Shown here: positions 41,213 through 50,232 of the stretch, one piece after another
Layout: each line of letters starts with the position of its first letter
Position numbering within the stretch: the stretch's first letter is position 1
Source of the DNA: Brevundimonas sp.
Lineage (GTDB): Bacteria; Pseudomonadota; Alphaproteobacteria; Caulobacterales; Caulobacteraceae
Reading direction: 5' to 3'
DNA length: 64,000 nucleotides
NCBI GenBank assembly: GCA_027531145.1
Contig: JAPZRF010000006.1
Location: 186,001-250,000 of the forward strand
The notes under the pieces: generated by a model
The model's input: the letters and a program-made list of their open reading frames with translations, nothing else
What the model was told of the DNA's origin: nothing
The model's database searches: none
Translations under genes and position numbers: made by a program

Positions 41213-41217
41213 GGCGC

Positions 41218-41853
41218 ATGCGGGGGGCTCTGGCCGGCCTGATCACACTGGCGGCGCTGTCGCTGCTGGCGGCGACGCCGGTGACGGCACAGCAGGCCCT
41301 GCCGGTCCCCCCGGTCACCGTCGCAGATCGCGTCCTCGGCGACGCCGAGGCACCCGTGACGGTGATCGTCTACGCTTCCTTCACCTGCCCGCATTGCGCC
41401 GACTTCCACCAGACGGCGCTGGTACCGATCAAGGCCCGCTTCATCGACACCGGCCGGGCCCGGCTGGTCTACCGCGACCTGCCGACGGGCCCGCAGGCCC
41501 TGTCGGAGCCGGCCGCCAAGCTGGCCCGCTGCGCCGCTCCTGAGGCCTACTACACCGTCGCCGACACCCTCTACGCCGGTCAGGACGCGGTGCTTCAGGG
41601 GGGCGATCCCAACGCCTGGCTCAGCGCTGCGGTGCGGGTCGCCGGGCGGCCGGCGCAGGAGATGCTGACCTGCCTCTATGCGCCCGAGACCGATGCGGCG
41701 CTCGACACCATGGTCGAGGCTGGGTGGACTGCCGGGGTGCGCGGCACGCCCACCGTGATCGTCGGCGGCGTTTCCGTCCCGCCCACGACAGAGGCGCTCT
41801 CCGCCGCCATCGAAGTGGCCCTGGCGCGCCGCCCCGTCGCCGGGACGCCCTGA
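41218..41853 (+). CDS. DsbA-family thioredoxin-like protein, periplasmic
   Basis: 211 residues. Signal peptide ending near VTAQQA. Active site CPHC (SFTCPHCADFH), the classic DsbA dipeptide, and cis-Pro in GTPTVIVGG. Six bases after the previous gene and seven before smc, so the three are co-transcribed. The two paralogues differ in their active-site dipeptide (GA versus PH) and anchoring, suggesting different redox roles (inference). Confidence 0.9.
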   Translation: MRGALAGLITLAALSLLAATPVTAQQALPVPPVTVADRVLGDAEAPVTVIVYASFTCPHCADFHQTALVPIKARFIDTGRARLVYRDLPTGPQALSEPAAKLARCAAPEAYYTVADTLYAGQDAVLQGGDPNAWLSAAVRVAGRPAQEMLTCLYAPETDAALDTMVEAGWTAGVRGTPTVIVGGVSVPPTTEALSAAIEVALARRPVAGTP

Positions 41854-41860
41854 TCGCGCC

Positions 41861-44800
41861 ATGCAGTTCCAGCGCCTCCGGGTGGTCGGCTTCAAATCCT
41901 TCGTCGAGCCTGCGGAGGTCCTGATCGAGCCCGGCCTGACCGGCGTCGTCGGCCCGAACGGCTGCGGCAAGTCCAATGTGCTGGAGAGCCTGCGCTGGGT
42001 CATGGGGGCCAATTCGGCCAAGGCCATGCGCGGCCAGGGCATGGACGACGTTATCTTCGCCGGTGCCTCCGGCCGCCCGCCGCGCAACCATGCCGAAGTG
42101 ACACTGACCATCGACAACACCGCCGGGCGGGCACCCCAGCCCTTCACCGACGCGGCGGTGCTGCAGGTGACCCGGCGGATCGATCGCGGCCAGGGCTCGA
42201 CCTACCGCATCAACGGCAAGGAGGTGCGCGCCCGCGACGTTCAGCTGCTGTTCGCGGACGCCTCGACCGGTGCCAACTCTCCCGCCCTCGTGCGGCAGGG
42301 GCAGATCTCCGAGCTGATTGCGGCCAAGCCGCACAACCGCCGTCGCATCCTCGAGGAGGCCGGGGGCGTGGCCGGCTTGCACACCCGGCGGCATGAGGCC
42401 GAGCTGCGCCTCAAGGCGGCGGAGACCAATCTCGACCGACTCGACGATATCGGCAGGGAGCTGGAAAGTACCCTGGTACGCCTGCGCCGCGAGGCCCGGC
42501 ACGCGGAGAAGTACAAGAAGATCTCCGCCGAGATCCGGGCCCTGCAGGCGGCACTTATCTGGGTGCGCTGGAACGACGCCCGACTGGCCGCCGCAGCCGC
42601 CGCCGAGGCGCTGGCCGAAGCCGACCTTGCCGTAGCCGCAGGCACCGCGGCTTCGACCGCCGCTACCACCCGGGCCCTCGCCGCCCAGGAAGCGCTGAAG
42701 CCCGCCCGCGAGGAAGACGCCGTCGCCGCCGCCGTGCTGCACAGGGCCACCCTGGAGCGCGACCGTCTCGACATGGCCGAGCAGGCCGCGCGCGAGGAAT
42801 TGGAGCGGCTGAAGGGCGACCTCGCGCGCCTCGCCGCCGATCTGGAGCGCGAAGCTGCCACCGCCGAGGACGCCCGGGTGGAGCTGGCCCGGCTGGACGA
42901 GACCCTTGCGGCGGTGCACGCGGAGATGGCCGCGGCACCCAGGCGCAGCCCGGCGCTGGAGACTGCGCTGGTCGCGGCCGAGCGGTCCCGCGCCGCGGCT
43001 GACACGGAGGTGGAGCGCCTCGCCGCCCTCGCCGCTGCCGTCGAGGCGCGCCTCGCCGCCGACGCCACCCGCCGTCGCGACGCCGCCGCCCGGCTGGGGC
43101 GCGCCGAGGGGGCTCTCTCGGCCGCCGAGGCCGAGCGAACGGCCCTCGGCCCGGTCGCGACGCCTGAGCTTGACGCGGCGCAGGGCGCGCTCGACGCTGC
43201 CCAGGCTGACCTCGCCACGGCCCGCGAGACGCTGGAGACCGCCGAGGCCGGACGCGCGGAGCTGGCGGCGGCCGAACAGGCAGCGCGCACTAACGCCCGC
43301 ACCGCCGAGGACCGCCTCGGCCGGCTGGAGACCGAAGCGCGCGGCCTGGCGCAGCTGCTCACCTCCACCCGCCGCGACCATCCGCCCGCGCTGGACGCCG
43401 TCGCCGCCGACATGGGCTTTGAGGCGGCCCTCGCTGCGGCCCTCGGGGACGATCTGGACGCCGCGCTGAATGAGCGCGCCGCCGCCCACTGGGCTGGGGC
43501 CAACCCGCCACCCCCGCCGGTATGGCCGGCCGGGGTCACGCCGCTGGCGGCCCATGTCCGGGCCCCGACGCAGCTGGCCGCGCGTCTGGCCCTTTGCGGC
43601 CTCGCGCCCCGCGGCGAGATCGCCGCCCTCGCCCGCGCTCTTCCGGTCGGGGCCCGGCTGGTGACGTGCGAGGGCGACCTGCATCGCTGGGACGGCTATG
43701 TCGCCCGCGCCGACGCCCCGCGCCCGGCGGCCATACGGCTGGCCCAGCGGAGCCGGTTGTCGGAACTTGAGAGCGATATCGACGCGGCCCGGCCCGGCCT
43801 CAAGGCGGCGCAGGCGGCGCTGAAGACGGCCGGCGAGGCCCTCACCGAAGCCGATGCGGCGCTCGGGGCCGCCCGGCGCGGGCCGCCCGAGGCTGAACGG
43901 GCAGTGGCGAGCGCCCGCGACCGGTACGAGGCGCTGGCCCGCGAGCAGGCCCGGCGGGAAGCTCGCGCCACGGCGCTGGACGAGACCCTGACCCGGCTGC
44001 GGGTCGAGCGCGACGAGGCCCGGCAAGCCGTCTCGGCCGCCGGTGCCGAGGGCACGGAAGAGGCCGACCTCCCGGCGCTGAAGACGGCGCTGGAGGCCGC
44101 CCGCGCCGCTGCAGGGGCCGCCCGCCAGACAGCCGCCGCCGCCCGGGCCGAGCGCGACGGCGAACAGCGCGAACAGATCCAGCGTGAACAGCGCCGCCAC
44201 GGGCTGGAACGCGCGCGCCAGAGCTGGGTAACGCGCGGCGAGGTCAGCCGCGCCCGGGTCGCCACCCTTGAGACCGAGATGACCGCCGCGCGCACCCGGC
44301 TCGAGGACACCGCGGCCCGCCCGCACGCCCTGGCCGCCCAGCGCGAGACTCTGATGGACGCCCTCATCGCCGCAGAGATGCGGCGCAAGGCGGCCGGTGA
44401 TACCCTGGCCCGGGTCGAGGCCGAGGCCGCCGAGGCTGACCGGACCGCGCGGGCCGCCGAGGCTGAAGCCGCACGGGCCCGCGAGACGCGCGCCGGTCTG
44501 GCCGCCCAGGCCGAGGCCGCGGCGGAGAAACGCGAGGAAGCCGAGCGGCAGGTGCGCGAGACCTCGGGCCTGTCGCCGGAGGCGCTGGGCCGCAAGCTGA
44601 TTGACGACGCCGTGGCGAGACCGCCGGACGCGGCGGGGGCCGAGAACCTGCTCTACGCGCTGGAGCGTGAGCGCGAGCATCTCGGTGCCGTCAACCTGCG
44701 GGCCGAGGAAGAAGCGGTCGAGTACGCCACACGGCTGGAGACCATGCGCGGCGAGCGTGCCGACCTGACCACCGCCATCGCCCGGCTGCGCGACGGGATC

Positions 44801-45301
44801 GACGAGCTGAACACCGAGGGGCGCGAACGGCTGGTCGCCGCCTTCGACGTCATCAATGACAACTTCAAGAGCCTGTTCGAGGCCCTGTTTGACGGCGGCC
44901 AGGCCGAGCTAAAGCTGGTCGAGAGCGACGACCCGCTGGAGGCGGGGCTGGAGATCTATGCCTGCCCGCCGGGCAAACGGCTGTCGGTGATGAGCCTGAT
45001 GTCCGGCGGCGAGCAGGCCCTGACCGCGGCGGCCCTGATCTTCGCCGTCTTCCTCGCCAATCCGGCCCCGGTCTGCGTGCTCGACGAGGTCGATGCGCCG
45101 TTGGACGACGCCAATGTCGACCGCTTCTGCCGCATGCTCGATGAGATGCGCCGGCGCACCGACACGCGCTTTCTCGTCATCACCCACAATCCGGTGACGA
45201 TGAGCCGGATGGACCGCCTCTACGGCGTGACCATGCCGGAGCGCGGCGTGTCGCAGCTGGTTAGCGTCGACCTGAAGCAGGCGGGAAAGCTGGTGGCGTG
45301 A
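41861..45301 (+). CDS. smc: chromosome segregation ATPase SMC
   Basis: 1146 residues. Core of the bacterial condensin (with ScpA/ScpB, not in this window), extruding DNA loops for chromosome folding. Walker A GPNGCGKS at residues 31-38, ABC signature LMSGGEQAL near 1048, Walker B VCVLDEVDAPLDD near 1072. Between lie two Ala/Glu/Arg-rich coiled coils and a hinge (about 500-640). The coiled coil is unusually alanine-rich, as expected from the base composition. Long open frames on the opposite strand are artefacts of it. Confidence 0.97.
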   Translation: MQFQRLRVVGFKSFVEPAEVLIEPGLTGVVGPNGCGKSNVLESLRWVMGANSAKAMRGQGMDDVIFAGASGRPPRNHAEVTLTIDNTAGRAPQPFTDAAVLQVTRRIDRGQGSTYRINGKEVRARDVQLLFADASTGANSPALVRQGQISELIAAKPHNRRRILEEAGGVAGLHTRRHEAELRLKAAETNLDRLDDIGRELESTLVRLRREARHAEKYKKISAEIRALQAALIWVRWNDARLAAAAAAEALAEADLAVAAGTAASTAATTRALAAQEALKPAREEDAVAAAVLHRATLERDRLDMAEQAAREELERLKGDLARLAADLEREAATAEDARVELARLDETLAAVHAEMAAAPRRSPALETALVAAERSRAAADTEVERLAALAAAVEARLAADATRRRDAAARLGRAEGALSAAEAERTALGPVATPELDAAQGALDAAQADLATARETLETAEAGRAELAAAEQAARTNARTAEDRLGRLETEARGLAQLLTSTRRDHPPALDAVAADMGFEAALAAALGDDLDAALNERAAAHWAGANPPPPPVWPAGVTPLAAHVRAPTQLAARLALCGLAPRGEIAALARALPVGARLVTCEGDLHRWDGYVARADAPRPAAIRLAQRSRLSELESDIDAARPGLKAAQAALKTAGEALTEADAALGAARRGPPEAERAVASARDRYEALAREQARREARATALDETLTRLRVERDEARQAVSAAGAEGTEEADLPALKTALEAARAAAGAARQTAAAARAERDGEQREQIQREQRRHGLERARQSWVTRGEVSRARVATLETEMTAARTRLEDTAARPHALAAQRETLMDALIAAEMRRKAAGDTLARVEAEAAEADRTARAAEAEAARARETRAGLAAQAEAAAEKREEAERQVRETSGLSPEALGRKLIDDAVARPPDAAGAENLLYALEREREHLGAVNLRAEEEAVEYATRLETMRGERADLTTAIARLRDGIDELNTEGRERLVAAFDVINDNFKSLFEALFDGGQAELKLVESDDPLEAGLEIYACPPGKRLSVMSLMSGGEQALTAAALIFAVFLANPAPVCVLDEVDAPLDDANVDRFCRMLDEMRRRTDTRFLVITHNPVTMSRMDRLYGVTMPERGVSQLVSVDLKQAGKLVA

Positions 45302-45332
45302 CCTGACAGTTCGGCTGGGCTAGTCAGCGGCG

Positions 45333-46118
45333 ATGATCGCTCCGCCCGTCATCATCCTCGACCGCTCACAACTGGCCGAGAACATCGGTGCCGCTGCTCG
45401 CGTCATGGCCAACTTCGGCCTTGAGCGGCTGCGCCTCGTCGCCCCGCTCAAGGGCTGGCCGCAGGAACGCGCCTGGGCGACCGCCTCGGGTGCCGATTGG
45501 ATCCTCGAGGGCGTGCAGGTATTCGACACCGTCACCGAGGCCATCGCCGATCTGAATGTGGTGTTCGCCACCACCGCCCGGCCGCGTGAAACCCGCATGC
45601 CGGTGCGCACCCCGCGCGAGGCGGCGCGGGTCTTGTTCGACGAGGCCGCGCGCGGCCTTTCCGTGGGCCTGCTGTTCGGGGGCGAACGTACGGGGCTGGA
45701 GACCCCGGACGTGGCCCTGTGCCACGGCATCGTCACCATCCCGATCGATCCGCGGCACCATTCGCTGAACCTGGCCCAGGCGGTCTCGATCAACGCCTAT
45801 GAGTGGCGCACGACGGTCGAGGATGCGCCCCCTGCCGCCTTCCGCGACGCTGACCCGCCGGCCCGCGCCGAGCTGGTCATGGGACTGTTCGAGCATCTCG
45901 AGCGCGAACTCGACGAGGCCGGTTTCTTCTTCCCGCCCGAAAAGCGACCGTCGATGGTGCGCAATCTGCGCGTCATGCTGGGCCGGTCGCAGCTGTCCGA
46001 GCAGGAGGTGGCCACCTTGCGCGGCGTCGTCCACGCCCTGTCGAAGGGGCGCGGCCAGCGGCTGCAGAAGCTGCTCGAGAAGCGCCGAGACACCGGCGGC
46101 GAGCCGCCCGTGCCTTGA
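45333..46118 (+). CDS. TrmJ-like tRNA 2'-O-methyltransferase (SPOUT)
   Basis: 261 residues. SpoU/TrmH-type knot: PENIGAAARVM-like AENIGAAARVMANFG at the N-terminus, GLLFGGERTGLE and IPIDPRHHSLNLAQAVSINAYEW, shortened here to HHSLNLAQAV. The C-terminal helical extension (FFPPEKRPSMVRNLRVML) is typical of TrmJ, which methylates position 32 of tRNA. Start MIAPPVIIL. Just downstream of smc and upstream of the manganese riboswitch. Confidence 0.9.
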   Translation: MIAPPVIILDRSQLAENIGAAARVMANFGLERLRLVAPLKGWPQERAWATASGADWILEGVQVFDTVTEAIADLNVVFATTARPRETRMPVRTPREAARVLFDEAARGLSVGLLFGGERTGLETPDVALCHGIVTIPIDPRHHSLNLAQAVSINAYEWRTTVEDAPPAAFRDADPPARAELVMGLFEHLERELDEAGFFFPPEKRPSMVRNLRVMLGRSQLSEQEVATLRGVVHALSKGRGQRLQKLLEKRRDTGGEPPVP

Positions 46119-46147
46119 TTCGGGTGCCGAACGCGCCTATCCCCCGT

Positions 46148-46267
46148 CGCGTTGGGGAGTAGCTGCCGGCGCCCACAGAACAGCCGGGATCACGTCAACA
46201 CACTCGTCGCCGGCAACGGCGCGTGGCGCGATCAGCGGACCTCCGTCCGCCTTGCGAGACCAGCGGG
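46148..46267 (+). ncRNA. yybP-ykoY manganese riboswitch
   Basis: Both conserved internal loops of the yybP-ykoY aptamer are present: GGGGAGTAGC (from 46154) and GTCAACACACTCG (46194-46206). Outer stem P1 pairs CGTTGG (46150-46155) with CCAGCG (46260-46265), after the typical GCGAGACC. The element binds Mn2+ and raises expression of manganese-export genes. Here it precedes an mntP homologue, as in other proteobacteria. Confidence 0.88.
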
Positions 46268-46286
46268 CTTCGACCGGCCACCGGAT

Positions 46287-46322
46287 GCCGGACGGAGACG
46301 CTGTGTCCTGCGTCCGGCGGAG
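46287..46322 (+). promoter_or_regulatory. candidate expression-platform hairpin and ribosome binding site of mntP
   Basis: GCCGGACG (46287-46294) pairs perfectly with CGTCCGGC (46311-46318). The Shine-Dalgarno GGAG (46319-46322) abuts the stem, nine bases before the GTG start. The hairpin could couple the Mn2+ aptamer to translation, either by masking the site or by competing with another fold. No T-run follows, so translational control is favoured. Confidence 0.55.
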
Positions 46323-46331
46323 TGTGCGTTT

Positions 46332-46904
46332 GTGCTGACGACTCCTTTCTCCATCGCCATCCTGTCCCTGAGCATGTCCGCCGACGCCTTCGCCGCCGCC
46401 ATCGGCCGCGGCGCGGTCCATCGTCCACCTTTCGCCGCCGCTGTGCGCGGCGGTCTGGTATTCGGCCTGATCGAGGCCGTGACGCCCATTCTGGGCTGGG
46501 CGCTGGGCGTCACCGCCGCGGGTCTGGTCGAACAGATCGACCACTGGATCGCCTTCACCCTGCTGGCCGCCGTGGGCGCGAAGATGATTTGGGAGGCCAC
46601 CCGCCCGGCCGAGCTCCATGACGAGGCTGCAGCCGCGCGGCGTGGCCTGCTGGCCCTGGTCGCCACCGCCGTCGGCACCAGCATCGACGCTGCCGCGGTC
46701 GGCATAACCCTGGCCTTCATCGGGGCCAACATCTGGGTCATCGCCACCGCCATCGGTGCCACCACCTTCGTCGCCTCGACCACCGGCATGCTGGTCGGCA
46801 AGGTGGTCGGTGCCCGCTTCGGCCGCTACGCCGAGCTCGCCGGCGGCGTGGCCCTGATCATCATCGGGACCCTGATCCTGATCGACCACCTCGGCGCGGT
46901 TTGA
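46332..46904 (+). CDS. mntP: manganese efflux pump MntP
   Basis: 190 residues, six membrane helices in two repeats. The paired acidic motifs LSMSADAFAAAIGRG and ATAVGTSIDAAAVG are the MntP signature, with the Asp residues used in Mn2+ transport. GTG at 46332 gives the correct first helix and lies nine bases after GGAG; the longer frame would translate the riboswitch. Regulation by the upstream riboswitch is expected. Exports excess Mn2+ from the cytosol, fitting the two Mn-type dismutases in the window. Confidence 0.93.
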   Translation: MLTTPFSIAILSLSMSADAFAAAIGRGAVHRPPFAAAVRGGLVFGLIEAVTPILGWALGVTAAGLVEQIDHWIAFTLLAAVGAKMIWEATRPAELHDEAAAARRGLLALVATAVGTSIDAAAVGITLAFIGANIWVIATAIGATTFVASTTGMLVGKVVGARFGRYAELAGGVALIIIGTLILIDHLGAV

Positions 46905-46908
46905 GGCC

Positions 46909-47622
46909 CTACAGGTCTGCCAAGAAGGCCGGCAGGGTCTCCCCGGCCGGGCCGTAGACGCCGTCGTCGAAGACGCCCCGACCCTTGGTCGGCTCCAGAT
47001 TGATCTCGACTGTGCGTGCGCCGGCGGCGCGGGCCGCCCGGACGAAGCCGGCGGCCGGGTAGACCGCGCCCGAGGTGCCGATCGACAGGAACAGGTCGGC
47101 CTCCGCCAGCGCCGCCTCGATGCGCGGCATCTCCAGCGGGATCTCGCCGAACCAAACGATATGCGGCCGCAGCACCCCGGCCGGGTGGAACGGCGACGGC
47201 TCGGCCGGGGCCAGATCGTCCGGCCAGTCGCACACCGTCCCCGAGGCGGTGCAGCGCGCCTTCAGCAACTCCCCGTGCATGTGGATCAGGGAAAAGCCCG
47301 GCCCCGGCGGCACGTCCGCGTGCGCCCGGTCGTGCAGGTCGTCAACGTTCTGGGTCACCAGCGTCAGCCTCCCCTGCCAGCGGGCGGCCAGATCGGCCAG
47401 CGCCCGGTGGGCCGGGTTCGGCACCACCTCGGCCAGCTGCCGCCGCCGGGCGTTGTAGAAGCCCTGCACCTTCGCCGGATCCCGCGCGAACGCCTCGGGC
47501 GTCGCCACCTCCTCCACCCGATGCCCCAGCCAGAGGCCGTCCGCGTCGGTCCTGAAGGTCGGCACGCCGGACTCGGCGGAGACGCCGGCGCCGGTGAGGA
47601 TGACGAGGTTGCAGTGGGGCAT
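46909..47622 (-). CDS. cobB: Sir2-family NAD-dependent deacylase (CobB-like)
   Basis: 237 residues. Removes acyl groups from lysines using NAD+. The NAD site [14 protein letters not shown] (residues 11-24), TQNVDDLH (90-97) and the catalytic His 116 (HMHGEL) are seen. Y56 and R59 in FYNARR match the pair that gives E. coli CobB desuccinylase activity. The zinc ribbon is atypical: C124 and C131 are present but the second Cys pair is replaced by a Pro-rich loop before [10 protein letters not shown]. Convergent with mntP (four bases apart). Confidence 0.92.
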   Translation of the reverse strand: MPHCNLVILTGAGVSAESGVPTFRTDADGLWLGHRVEEVATPEAFARDPAKVQGFYNARRRQLAEVVPNPAHRALADLAARWQGRLTLVTQNVDDLHDRAHADVPPGPGFSLIHMHGELLKARCTASGTVCDWPDDLAPAEPSPFHPAGVLRPHIVWFGEIPLEMPRIEAALAEADLFLSIGTSGAVYPAAGFVRAARAAGARTVEINLEPTKGRGVFDDGVYGPAGETLPAFLADL

Positions 47623-47647
47623 GGGGCCTCAACGGCTTGGTGCGACA

Positions 47648-47734
47648 GTGAACAGTGCTAGTGAGCGGGAGGTGAGCGAGGCGTGTGAGTGCGGTTTGGC
47701 ATCGGCTCACCCCTTGCTCACTAGCACTGTTCAC
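47648..47734. repeat. 87-base palindromic element between cobB and adhC
   Basis: Perfect 19-base inverted arms, GTGAACAGTGCTAGTGAGC (47648-47666) and its complement at 47716-47734. An inner second stem pairs GGTGAGC (47671-47677) with GCTCACC (47705-47711). Looks like a REP/MITE-type repeat or a strong hairpin at the divergent promoter region, 36 bases before adhC. Confidence 0.8.
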
Positions 47735-47770
47735 CGCGTCATCCGCACGCCCGCCGCCCCGGAGCCCCCA

Positions 47771-48877
47771 ATGAAAACCCGCGCCGCCGTCGCCTTCGAC
47801 GCCAAACGTCCGCTCGAGATCGTCGAGGTCGATCTGGAGGGGCCGCGCGCCGGCGAGGTGCTGGTCGAGATCAGGGCGACGGGCATCTGCCACACCGACG
47901 CCTACACCCTCGACGGCCTGGATTCGGAAGGCATCTTCCCTTCGATCCTCGGTCACGAGGGCGCGGGCGTGGTGGTCGAGGTCGGCCCCGGCGTGACATC
48001 GGTGGCGGTCGGCGACCACGTCATCCCACTGTACACGCCGGAATGCCGCCAGTGTAAATCGTGCCTCAGCCGCAAGACCAACCTGTGCACCGCCATCCGC
48101 GGCACCCAGGGCAAGGGGCTGATGCCGGACGGTACCAGCCGCTTCAGCTACAGGGGTCAGGCGATCGCCCACTACATGGGCTGCTCCACCTTCTCGAACT
48201 ACACGGTGCTGCCCGAGATCGCGCTGGCGAAGATCCGCAAGGACGCCCCCTTCGACAAGGCCTGCTACGTCGGCTGCGGCGTGACCACAGGCGTGGGCGC
48301 GGTGGTGAACACGGCCAGGGTCGAGCCCGGCGCCAACTGCGTCGTCTTCGGCCTCGGCGGCATCGGGCTGAACGTCATCCAGGGCCTGAGAATGGTCGGG
48401 GCCGACATGATCGTCGGTGTCGACATCAACCCGTCGAAGGAAGAGTGGGGCCGGCGCTTCGGCATGACCCACTTCGTCAATCCGAAGGACCACGGCGACG
48501 TGGTCGCCCATCTGGTCGAGCTGACCGGCGGCGGGGCCGACTACACCTTCGACTGCACCGGCAACACCACCGTCATGCGTCAGGCGCTGGAAGCCTGCCA
48601 CCGCGGCTGGGGCGAGAGCGTCATCATCGGAGTGGCCGAGGCCGGCAAGGAGATCGCCACCCGCCCGTTCCAGCTGGTCACCGGCCGCGTCTGGCGTGGT
48701 TCGGCCTTCGGCGGCGCCCGCGGTCGCACCGACACGCCGAAGATCGTCGACTGGTACATGGACGGGAAGATCGAGATCGACCCGATGATCACCCACACCC
48801 TGCCGCTGGAGCGCATCAACGAGGCCTTCGACCTGATGCACGCCGGCGAGAGCATCCGGTCGGTGGTGGTGTTCTGA
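47771..48877 (+). CDS. adhC: S-(hydroxymethyl)glutathione dehydrogenase / class III alcohol dehydrogenase
   Basis: 368 residues. Oxidises the glutathione adduct of formaldehyde to S-formylglutathione with NAD+; can also reduce S-nitrosoglutathione. Catalytic zinc ligands in TGICHTDAY and GHEGAGVV, structural zinc cysteines in [15 protein letters not shown], Rossmann motif [12 protein letters not shown] at 47771 follows GGAG. The next step of the pathway is normally S-formylglutathione hydrolase; its gene at 50631 is broken. The palindrome at 47648 sits in its upstream region. Confidence 0.97.
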   Translation: MKTRAAVAFDAKRPLEIVEVDLEGPRAGEVLVEIRATGICHTDAYTLDGLDSEGIFPSILGHEGAGVVVEVGPGVTSVAVGDHVIPLYTPECRQCKSCLSRKTNLCTAIRGTQGKGLMPDGTSRFSYRGQAIAHYMGCSTFSNYTVLPEIALAKIRKDAPFDKACYVGCGVTTGVGAVVNTARVEPGANCVVFGLGGIGLNVIQGLRMVGADMIVGVDINPSKEEWGRRFGMTHFVNPKDHGDVVAHLVELTGGGADYTFDCTGNTTVMRQALEACHRGWGESVIIGVAEAGKEIATRPFQLVTGRVWRGSAFGGARGRTDTPKIVDWYMDGKIEIDPMITHTLPLERINEAFDLMHAGESIRSVVVF

Positions 48878-49420
48878 TCAGGCCTGGATTGCCGGACCCA
48901 GCCCCAGCCGCATGAAGCGCCAGTCGTAGTGCAGTGTCTCGGGAACCTCGGCGTTCGGATAGGGTGGGATGTCCACGAAGCCGGCGGCTTCATACAGCCG
49001 GTGCGCGGAGGTCATGAATGGCCCCGTGTCCAGAACGATCTCGTCGAAGCCGAACGCGCGGGCGTCCTTGATCAAGCGGCTCATTATGGCTGAGCCGATG
49101 CCCCGGCCTCGTACGGCGGGAGACGCATAGATGCGTTTCACCTCACCCACGCCGTCGCCCACGCGACGCAGGCCGCCCATGCCGACCGGCAGTTCATCAT
49201 GACTGACGAGATAGAAGACGCCTTCGGGAGGCACGCTCGCGCAAAGTTTGTCGAGCGTGGCGTCGACGTAATCGGGGATGGGGCGCTCAAGCAGAGCGGT
49301 GAGCGAGGTGGCGAACCGCGCGCTGATTTGCGCCTCGAGCCACTCAAGGTATTCCACGTTGAAGCGCAACAGGGGGTTTCTGTCTTGAACCGGATCGGCT
49401 CGCCGAAACTCTAAGGTCAA
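48878..49420 (-). CDS. GNAT-family N-acetyltransferase
   Basis: 180 residues. The acetyl-CoA motif A is visible as VKRIYASPAVRGRGIGSAIM (RGRGIGSA) and motif B as LDTGPFMTSAHRLYEAAGF. Acceptor unknown. Its stop immediately abuts that of adhC (convergent, no gap), so it is inserted head-to-tail against the formaldehyde locus and is not part of that unit. Confidence 0.88.
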   Translation of the reverse strand: MTLEFRRADPVQDRNPLLRFNVEYLEWLEAQISARFATSLTALLERPIPDYVDATLDKLCASVPPEGVFYLVSHDELPVGMGGLRRVGDGVGEVKRIYASPAVRGRGIGSAIMSRLIKDARAFGFDEIVLDTGPFMTSAHRLYEAAGFVDIPPYPNAEVPETLHYDWRFMRLGLGPAIQA

Positions 49421-49535
49421 GATTGGAGCTCCCGGCGATCAACTTCGGGTATCACAAGCGTGATCGCTCGCGGAGTCAGTCCTTGCCTATCGAGGTCAGT
49501 AGCGTAAGAAAATGCAGCTGAAGGGAGATCCGTCC

Positions 49536-49916
49536 ATGTTCACCCACGTCATTCTCGGGGCCGACGACGTCGAGGCGTCGCGCCGCTTCTATGACGCCGC
49601 GCTCGGTGCCCTGGGCGTCGAACCGGGCCAGGCCGATCCGCTGGGCCGCTACTGGTGGCGCACGCCGCGCGGCTCCTTCGGCGTCGGCAAGCCGCTGGAC
49701 GGCGGCCCGGCCTGCGGCGCCAACGGCGGCACCATCGGCTTCCATGCGAAGAGCGCCGAGGCGGTCCAGGCCTTCCATGACGCCGGCGTGGCCGCTGGCG
49801 GCGCCTCGATCGAGGACCCACCGGGTGAGCGCAAGGGCCCGTTCGGCACGCTGATCCTCGCCTATCTGCGCGACCCGACGGGCAACAAGATCTGCGCCAT
49901 GCACCGGCCGGGGTGA
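49536..49916 (+). CDS. VOC-superfamily (glyoxalase/dioxygenase-like) protein
   Basis: 126 residues. A single VOC unit with paired beta-alpha-beta3 modules: FTHVILGADDVEASRRFYDAAL, shortened here to ADDVEASRRFYDAAL, and a second half ending LAYLRDPTGNKICA. Start at ATG 49536 with GGGAG upstream is preferred to 49512. VOC proteins commonly accompany adhC/fghA in related genomes and may handle a glutathione adduct (inference). Exact reaction unknown. Confidence 0.85.
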   Translation: MFTHVILGADDVEASRRFYDAALGALGVEPGQADPLGRYWWRTPRGSFGVGKPLDGGPACGANGGTIGFHAKSAEAVQAFHDAGVAAGGASIEDPPGERKGPFGTLILAYLRDPTGNKICAMHRPG

Positions 49917-49977
49917 CCCAGCTTGGGCTCGCAAGCCAAGGATGGATGGCGCGCAAGCGCCATGCTATCATTCGAGC

Positions 49978-50232
49978 ATGGGACAGCTTCTGATCCGCAA
50001 CCTCGATGACGAGACGATCGCCGCGCTCAAGCGGATGGCGGCGCGAGAATCGAAGTCCCTCGAGCAAAAGATGCGCGACCTCGCCGAGCGCGAGGCGAGG
50101 CGTGAGGTCGAGGAGTTCTGGCAGCTGGCCGCCTTGTCTCGCGAGATGACCCGCGGCGCCAATCTCGACATTGAGGCCCTTATTGCGGAGGGCCGGGAAG
50201 AGCGTGACCGTGCGATCCTCGGCAATCTGTGA
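49978..50232 (+). CDS. FitA/VapB-type ribbon-helix-helix antitoxin
   Basis: 84 residues. N-terminal MGQLLIRNLDDETIAALKRMA is the short-strand/two-helix DNA-binding domain of FitA-like antitoxins (core IRNLDDETIAALK). The C-terminal half is charged and helical, for toxin binding. It overlaps the toxin gene by 29 bases. Expected to autorepress the pair. Confidence 0.88.
   Translation: MGQLLIRNLDDETIAALKRMAARESKSLEQKMRDLAEREARREVEEFWQLAALSREMTRGANLDIEALIAEGREERDRAILGNL

Noticed and set aside
40510..41217. Upstream extension of the second DsbA-like protein through the first
   Set aside because: Out-of-frame reading of the first DsbA-like gene; the true start at 41218 begins a normal signal peptide.
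41621..44680. Very long open frame antisense to smc (over 1000 codons)
   Set aside because: Caused by high G+C and the Ala/Glu/Arg-rich coiled coil of SMC; the translation is Gly/Arg/Gln-rich with no family features, whereas the sense strand has all SMC motifs.
46152..46331. Coding extension of mntP through its leader
   Set aside because: The stretch is the yybP-ykoY aptamer and hairpin; translation there has no membrane-protein character.
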